Below are positions 58,335 to 64,000 of a stretch of DNA of 64,000 nt, in pieces. Source of the stretch: Nitrosotalea sp. (GTDB taxonomy: Archaea > Thermoproteota > Nitrososphaeria > Nitrososphaerales > Nitrosopumilaceae); NCBI GenBank assembly GCA_023252235.1, contig JAHEXH010000001.1:38019-102018 (forward strand), written 5' to 3'. Position 1 is the stretch's first letter. Each line of letters starts with the position of its first letter. The notes under the pieces are model-generated. The model was given only the letters and a program-made list of their open reading frames with translations, was not told the origin of the DNA and did no database searches. A program made the translations under genes and the position numbers.

Positions 58335-59114
58335 GTGATATCTGATTGGCTTACCTTTAAACAACGTGAATCGAAATCAGGGTTAACATTTGATGTAATA
58401 GATTATGATGAAAAATCCGCAGAAAATTCAAAAATTATAAATGAAGATTTTAAAAACATATTGATCCAAAATACACTTGATTATGATATTTTAAAACAAT
58501 TGGCAGAAAGTCTAGGGTGGGAAAAAACAAAACAAGAATTTATTCTCAAAACAATTCCTAAGAAAAAGAACATGAAAAAAGGAAGATTTGGAGAAATACT
58601 GTCAAGTTCAATACTGGAAGAATTTCATAATTATTCAATTCCTATACATAAATTACAATATGTTATTTCCACTGATCAAAGTTTGCCGGGAACAGATCTT
58701 ATTGCCATCAAAAAAAATGATTCCGAAATATTAGAAATGTGTTTTGTTGAAGCAAAAGTCCGAACCGGTTATGATATTAATGCAATATCTGAGGCCTTTG
58801 AACAGCTTGAAAATGATATTCATGATGGCATTCCTACAATGCTCAGATTTGTAATGGCAAGACTTGCTGAAAAAAAAGATCCAATTTTACAACTTATGAT
58901 TAACTATCATCTATCTAGAAGGATTGATAGGGATACTTTTCGAATTGTTGGATTATATGATAAAAAGCATTGGAATCAAAAGTCGCTAACAAATTTGACC
59001 AAAATAACGTCGGGATTCAGAAATAAACTAGTTGTGGATGTAATACAGATTAATGATTTGAAAAATAAAGTGGAACAATTCTATAAATCAATAGGCTGGG
59101 AGCTAGATGAGTGA
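58335..59114 (+). CDS. hamA: DUF1837/HamA-like nuclease candidate of a Hachiman-type defence system
   Basis: KKGRFGEILSSSILEEF...LPGTDLIAIKK...MCFVEAKVRTG (D..ExK-like), 8-nt overlap with helicase gene downstream. Confidence 0.75.
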   Translation: MISDWLTFKQRESKSGLTFDVIDYDEKSAENSKIINEDFKNILIQNTLDYDILKQLAESLGWEKTKQEFILKTIPKKKNMKKGRFGEILSSSILEEFHNYSIPIHKLQYVISTDQSLPGTDLIAIKKNDSEILEMCFVEAKVRTGYDINAISEAFEQLENDIHDGIPTMLRFVMARLAEKKDPILQLMINYHLSRRIDRDTFRIVGLYDKKHWNQKSLTNLTKITSGFRNKLVVDVIQINDLKNKVEQFYKSIGWELDE

Positions 59115-62100
59115 AGATAGTCAAACTTGGATAAAACAAATCGCCTCAATATCTGGTGATGACAAATTTCAAAGTGATGTAGCTCAGATTCAAACCAAAC
59201 GATTGTTGAGAGAAATGAATGCTAATGTTCCTGATTATAATTGGACCTATCTAGAGTCCATCATTCAACGGAACGCCAGTGCAATGAGTTTCATGATCGA
59301 AAGTATGGCTGAAGAAAATCTAAATTTATTAAAAAATATTGGTCAATCCACATTAAGGCTGGCATTACTTTGGGAGAATCTTGCACGTTTAAAAGAAAAA
59401 ACCAATCCACAAAAGGCTCTCATCAATGCAGCTATTGCATATGAAATTGCAGGATATCAGGCAAATGCTTCATGTCTTGCAAAAAGAGTTTCATTCTCTG
59501 AAAATACAAATAGGCAAAATTCTGTAGAATTAGAAAAACAAAATGATATAGTTGAGATGAGTAGTCTTTTCTTACAGAGACATTTTCTAAATCTAAAAAA
59601 ATATTGCGAGCATCTAAAAACAGAACCTGAGAATTATACTGATGAACATTATGCAATTAGATCTCTTGCAATAGCAATTACTGCTGATGGTTTTTCAGAA
59701 ATTTGTAATTATTTTCTCAATGGTTCCACAACTTCCCTGGATAAAGGTAGAAAACGGTTGCTGGAGTCCGAAAATCTTTTTACAACAATCATGTCTCTAG
59801 AGGAGGCAAATATTGTGAGAAGTATTAGAAGTCTATTATCTATAATGCAAATTCGTTCTACTTGGAACTTGCTAGGTGATACTCTTGATAATCCACTTTG
59901 GGAAAGATATCTGAAATTACTTGCAAGAGGAATTGGAACCAATCTCTTGAATAGCACATCAATCTCTGAACTTTGGCCATCACAGGTAGATGCCTTAAAA
60001 GACGGACTTTTACTAGATACCTATAACAAAATTATCAAAATGCCTACGAGTGCAGGTAAAACAAGAATTGCTGAACTGGCAATTGCGCATACTCTAATAA
60101 ATAATAAAAATGCAAAATGTATCTACGTTGCTCCCTATAGGGCATTGGTTGCAGAACTCGAAGAAACATTTCTAAATATTTTTGGAGACCTTGGATTTAA
60201 TATTACTACCATTGTGGGAACTTACGAAATCGATCCATTTGAACAACAGCTTGCGGCCGATGCCGACATTTTAGTAGTAACTCCTGAAAAATTAGATTTG
60301 CTCTTAAGGGCAGATTCTGATTTTCTAAATAATGTCCAACTTTTTATTTTAGATGAGGGACATATTATTAAGGAAAAAAAAAGAGGTATAAAATTTGAAT
60401 TACTTTTAACTCGATTAAAAAGAAAACTAACTAACACTCGTTTTCTGTTTCTATCAGCTGTATTATCTTCTGAAACAATAAATGAATTTCTACAGTGGTT
60501 TAATTCTGAGAAAAGTGGATTAATCAAATCTGACTGGAGGCCCTCAATTCAACGTTATGCGAGATTAGAATGGAATGTGAAAAAAAATGGTGTCTTACGC
60601 TATGCTCCTAGTAATGAGAATAAATTATTAGACACCTTTGTATCCGGCGTAATATCTGAAAAGAAATATAAGATTCTTAATCGTAATACTGGAAGGATAA
60701 ATACAGTAACATTTCCGAATTCTTCTTCAAAATCTTCAACTGCAGCTGAACTAGCGTTTAAATTTTCTGAACTTGGACCGGTCTTAGTATTTTGTACTCA
60801 AATAAAGTATGTAGACTCTGTAGCTAATAGCTTATTGACGAGAATTGAACTGATTAAAAATATTGGCATTGAATCAATACCACCATACTTTCAAGAACGA
60901 AATTCACGTTCTGCTATAATCGCTAGTGAATTATTGGGAGATGGTAATCAAATTACAAAATTACTGAAAAATGGCATTGCTATTCATCATGCTGATCTAC
61001 CCGATGTATTACGTAGAGCAATAGAGATTGATTTTAGAGAAAGACAATTCCAGACAATAATAGCTACAAGTACATTAGCTCAAGGAGTCAATCTACCAAT
61101 AAGGACAGTGATAATACACTCATGTCGTAGGTATGTGGAAGATGAATCAATTCCTATATCTATAAGCGATTATTGGAATATTGCAGGAAGGGCAGGCAGA
61201 GCAGGTCAAGAAACTGAAGGTACAATCATACACATTGTAAATAGTTCTCAAGATCGAGATGATTATTTTTATTATTTGAAAAATCGTGAAACTTTAGAAC
61301 CTACATTTAGTGCACTTTTCAAGCTTCTTCTTAGATTGATTGAAGATGGGATAAGTGATGAAGAAAAACGAGAATTATTAGATCCCGAAATTCTGGCACT
61401 TTTAGCAGAAGAAAATAATCTTGAGAATTTAGAGAACAAACTAAAAGAAATTCTAGATGAATCCTTGGTTTCTGCACAAGCTAGTAAAAACGATAAAAAA
61501 ATTTCTTATTTACATGACGCCTTTGGAAATATCGCAAGAATAATTGCAAGTGAGATACCAGAGGTTAGGAAGTGGAAACCATATAGTATGACTGGTTTAA
61601 GTGCAACAAGTTGTCAGAATATTCAACAATATGTTGAAAATAATAAAACTATTGTCAAGGACTTAATTAATTCCGAAGATACTAGTAGACTACCAGAATT
61701 ATTGTCTATTTTGTTAGAATCCTTGATTAATCTTAGTGAAATGCAGCCAAAGAATGATTATTCAGAAGATTATTTAGAATTATTATTAAAATGGATTTCA
61801 GGTAAAAATATCAATGAAATCTTATCTGAAATACCATCTAAAGAACCATTAAGAGTTGTAAAATTTATTGAAGAATATTTTGGATATTTGTTACCTTGGG
61901 GGATTTCGGGGTTCCTTCAGATTGCAAAATATGTTCTAGATATGGATGAAGAATCTACACCAAATAATATCAAATATCTTTCAACAATGGTGAAGTTTGG
62001 AGTACCAACTGCTGAATCGAGTTGGGCTATGATGATAGGAATACCTTTTAAAAAAACTGCAATACGCATGTCCTCTAAATATCTTCAAGAAGTTGAATCT

Positions 62101-62553
62101 GTTGATTATGAAAATTTTAGAAACTGGATTTCCAAAATAAATTCAGAGGAACTCATACATGAATATAATCTGGGACCCTTATTCTTAGAAGGTGTAAGTA
62201 AAGCTCTATTTCGTGCTGGAACAAACCCTCTTCTAAATGAGGAAACTGATGTGAATAAAGTCATTAATGAACTGACCATGATTATGGGTATTTCATATGA
62301 ATCAAGATATATTGTGGCATACACTGCAAGGAAAGGAAATTTAGTTGATTTAAAACGAGATTATGATAATGTGTATGATCGTAATGCCATCAAAGTTTAC
62401 TTGTACGGAAAGGAATTGGGATTCCTTAATAGGAATCTAGCTCAATTTCTTGCACCTCACATAGACTGCGGTTTGAATTTGCAGGGAGAAATAACTGAAA
62501 TACTATCAGAAAGAATACCTCAGATTAAAATTCAAATTACAAAAAAAACATAA
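59107..62553 (+). CDS. hamB: SF2 (Ski2-like) DEAD/DEAH helicase, HamB-like, with C-terminal HIRAN-like domain
   Basis: KMPTSAGKTRIAEL (Walker A), LFILDEGHIIKE (motif II), STLAQGVNLPIRTVII and NIAGRAGRAGQETEG (motifs V/VI); C-term YDNVYDRNAIKVYLYGKELGFLNRNLAQFLAPHID. Confidence 0.82.
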   Translation: MSEDSQTWIKQIASISGDDKFQSDVAQIQTKRLLREMNANVPDYNWTYLESIIQRNASAMSFMIESMAEENLNLLKNIGQSTLRLALLWENLARLKEKTNPQKALINAAIAYEIAGYQANASCLAKRVSFSENTNRQNSVELEKQNDIVEMSSLFLQRHFLNLKKYCEHLKTEPENYTDEHYAIRSLAIAITADGFSEICNYFLNGSTTSLDKGRKRLLESENLFTTIMSLEEANIVRSIRSLLSIMQIRSTWNLLGDTLDNPLWERYLKLLARGIGTNLLNSTSISELWPSQVDALKDGLLLDTYNKIIKMPTSAGKTRIAELAIAHTLINNKNAKCIYVAPYRALVAELEETFLNIFGDLGFNITTIVGTYEIDPFEQQLAADADILVVTPEKLDLLLRADSDFLNNVQLFILDEGHIIKEKKRGIKFELLLTRLKRKLTNTRFLFLSAVLSSETINEFLQWFNSEKSGLIKSDWRPSIQRYARLEWNVKKNGVLRYAPSNENKLLDTFVSGVISEKKYKILNRNTGRINTVTFPNSSSKSSTAAELAFKFSELGPVLVFCTQIKYVDSVANSLLTRIELIKNIGIESIPPYFQERNSRSAIIASELLGDGNQITKLLKNGIAIHHADLPDVLRRAIEIDFRERQFQTIIATSTLAQGVNLPIRTVIIHSCRRYVEDESIPISISDYWNIAGRAGRAGQETEGTIIHIVNSSQDRDDYFYYLKNRETLEPTFSALFKLLLRLIEDGISDEEKRELLDPEILALLAEENNLENLENKLKEILDESLVSAQASKNDKKISYLHDAFGNIARIIASEIPEVRKWKPYSMTGLSATSCQNIQQYVENNKTIVKDLINSEDTSRLPELLSILLESLINLSEMQPKNDYSEDYLELLLKWISGKNINEILSEIPSKEPLRVVKFIEEYFGYLLPWGISGFLQIAKYVLDMDEESTPNNIKYLSTMVKFGVPTAESSWAMMIGIPFKKTAIRMSSKYLQEVESVDYENFRNWISKINSEELIHEYNLGPLFLEGVSKALFRAGTNPLLNEETDVNKVINELTMIMGISYESRYIVAYTARKGNLVDLKRDYDNVYDRNAIKVYLYGKELGFLNRNLAQFLAPHIDCGLNLQGEITEILSERIPQIKIQITKKT

Positions 62554-62600
62554 AATCAATATTGTTCAAAAAATATTTTTAACACACACAAAAAAATGAT

Positions 62601-63134
62601 TTATTTCATATCATCCCATGTTGCATCTATGATACTACGTAATTGCCTTACAGTAATCTTACGCATTACTTTTTTCTCTATTATGTATTTTTTTTGAATT
62701 TGTTTATCTATGCATTTATCTTTAATTCCATCTTTGTTATTTATCCAACTGCCAAGTTCTAGGAACCAAATGAATTCCTCCGGTTTAGTGAAATCGGCTT
62801 CGTCATACCCAATTAAGAAAAAATGACATTTCTCAAGTGTTTTGTACAGAATTTCAAAGGCTTGCATTAAAGCTTTAGAAATAGTCATTACATCATCATT
62901 CATATGTTTTAATTCAAAAATCATGAAATGACCATTATGTTCAATGAACCAATCTATATCGGTACCTCCGGAAGTGTTCATTCTATTAATGATGATATTT
63001 CCTAAATTACGTCGGTCTCTAAGGAAAAGCTCAGGATATTTCAGACTAAATTTTGGCAGATCAAGCCAATTGACATCTGATTTTGTATTCTTTGGCAGGG
63101 GTTCATCAGAATCAATTTCTGAATCATATGACAT
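62601..63134 (-). CDS. PD-(D/E)XK nuclease-like hypothetical protein
   Basis: SGGTDIDWFIEHNGHFMIFELKHMND: D...ExK pattern. Confidence 0.6.
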   Translation of the reverse strand: MSYDSEIDSDEPLPKNTKSDVNWLDLPKFSLKYPELFLRDRRNLGNIIINRMNTSGGTDIDWFIEHNGHFMIFELKHMNDDVMTISKALMQAFEILYKTLEKCHFFLIGYDEADFTKPEEFIWFLELGSWINNKDGIKDKCIDKQIQKKYIIEKKVMRKITVRQLRSIIDATWDDMK

Positions 63135-63285
63135 TCATCATCACTCCTTATGCTTGATTTTTACTATTTCTGTTTATTCGGAAGTACATTAAAACTTTGT
63201 AAGTAAATTACAAATTTTTTTTAATTCAGTTGTGCTCAATTAACTTATTCACTATGAAATTTCCAATTAATTTAAAAAGACATGA

Positions 63286-63621
63286 TTGATGATAGTTAAT
63301 AGACGAATGTTTTCTCCAAAAATTCAGTCTTTTGTTAAAGTAACCGGTCCTTTTGCAGGTCCTGTATTGATTTTCATTGTATCGATTGTACCAACTTTTT
63401 TAGGAATGATGTATGGATCATCTCAGATAAGTTACATATGTTCAATCCTGTATATTTTCATTATCGGTATTGGATTATTTATTATGATATTCAGTGGGAT
63501 GGAATATAGACGAACCCATGGGTTTACGCAAGAAGTTCCAACCCCAAAAAAAGATGTGTCTAAAGTGTTAAGTGATGGTGTGAGAGATTCCAAATTGTTG
63601 GAGAGAGACAATGATCATTAG
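63286..63621 (+). CDS. Two-TM membrane protein, overlapping the ParA-like gene
   Basis: Two hydrophobic hairpin segments; stop overlaps start of next ORF. Confidence 0.7.
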   Translation: MMIVNRRMFSPKIQSFVKVTGPFAGPVLIFIVSIVPTFLGMMYGSSQISYICSILYIFIIGIGLFIMIFSGMEYRRTHGFTQEVPTPKKDVSKVLSDGVRDSKLLERDNDH

Positions 63622-64000
63622 CTTTGTAAGCGCAAAGGGTGGAAGTGGAAAAACTTCTGTTGCAGCAAGTACTGCTAAAGTACTCGCAAATTTAGGTTTA
63701 CAAGTTCTACTGATTGATTTCGATTCAATTACTAACGGTCTGACATTACTTCACCTAGAGAACGTAAGCAAGATAATAGAATCTAAAAACCATAATGACA
63801 AAAATACATTAAAAGGGATCTTAGAAATGATAAATTCATCAGATTATGAAAATCCGACTCTGATTAAACTAGAAGAGAATTTAGAATTTTTGCCATTTAA
63901 TTATAGATATTCTGAAACAAAATCTGGGATAGACTACAAAAAATTATCCGAACAAATAGTACTATTAAGCAAATAACATGATATTGTAATTATTGATGCT
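63611..64000 (+). pseudogene. ParA/MinD-like ATPase interrupted by in-frame TAA (63974-63976), reading continues to window end
   Basis: VSAKGGSGKTSVAASTAKVLANLGLQVLLIDFDS (deviant Walker A); after TAA the same frame reads HDIVIIDA, a ParA Walker B-like segment. Confidence 0.65.

Noticed and set aside
1-64000. CRISPR array or cas genes
   Set aside because: No regularly spaced direct repeats or Cas-like ORFs seen; only the HamAB-like system is present
57976-64000. Direct repeat (attR) of the tRNA-Arg 3' end or an integrase
   Set aside because: Looked for GGTTCGAATCCCCCC/CCGGGCCCG-like copies and integrase ORFs; none inside the window

Overview
This window looks like chromosome from a Thaumarchaeota/Nitrososphaeria (ammonia-oxidising-archaeon-like) genome. 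The support is a mix of markers: archaeal TFB, ScpA/ScpB, S8e, S24e, S27ae, SRP19, SRP54, Gar1, Alba, Pus10, aIF5A, archaeal GHMP shikimate kinase, an ADHS/DHQS-II aromatic pathway, and intron-bearing tRNAs. I did not assign a genus. Positions 1 to about 57.9 kb are mostly dense, ordinary core genes: SufC, a MacB-like ABC set, PiT and Pst phosphate uptake, an information-processing cluster, thiamine genes, a shikimate/aromatic amino acid cluster, and MqnC/UbiD. Downstream of a tRNA-Arg gene (57901) is an accessory, defence-like segment. It holds an overlapping two-gene system: a DUF1837/HamA-like nuclease candidate and a 1148-aa Ski2-like helicase (HamB-like) whose C-terminus reads as a HIRAN domain. 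A convergent PD-(D/E)XK-like protein and a membrane protein/ParA-like ATPase pair follow, and the ParA-like frame is broken by an in-frame TAA just before its predicted Walker B. Other notable signals are: a strong candidate C/D box sRNA (25884-25949) whose D guide would place 2'-O-methylation on C34 of elongator tRNA-Met; two intron-containing tRNAs; palindromes in the phosphate-gene promoters; an 11-bp perfect hairpin after alba; several unlisted small proteins (<60 aa); and a DnaJ-ferredoxin fusion. All calls come from reading the sequence, with no database searches.
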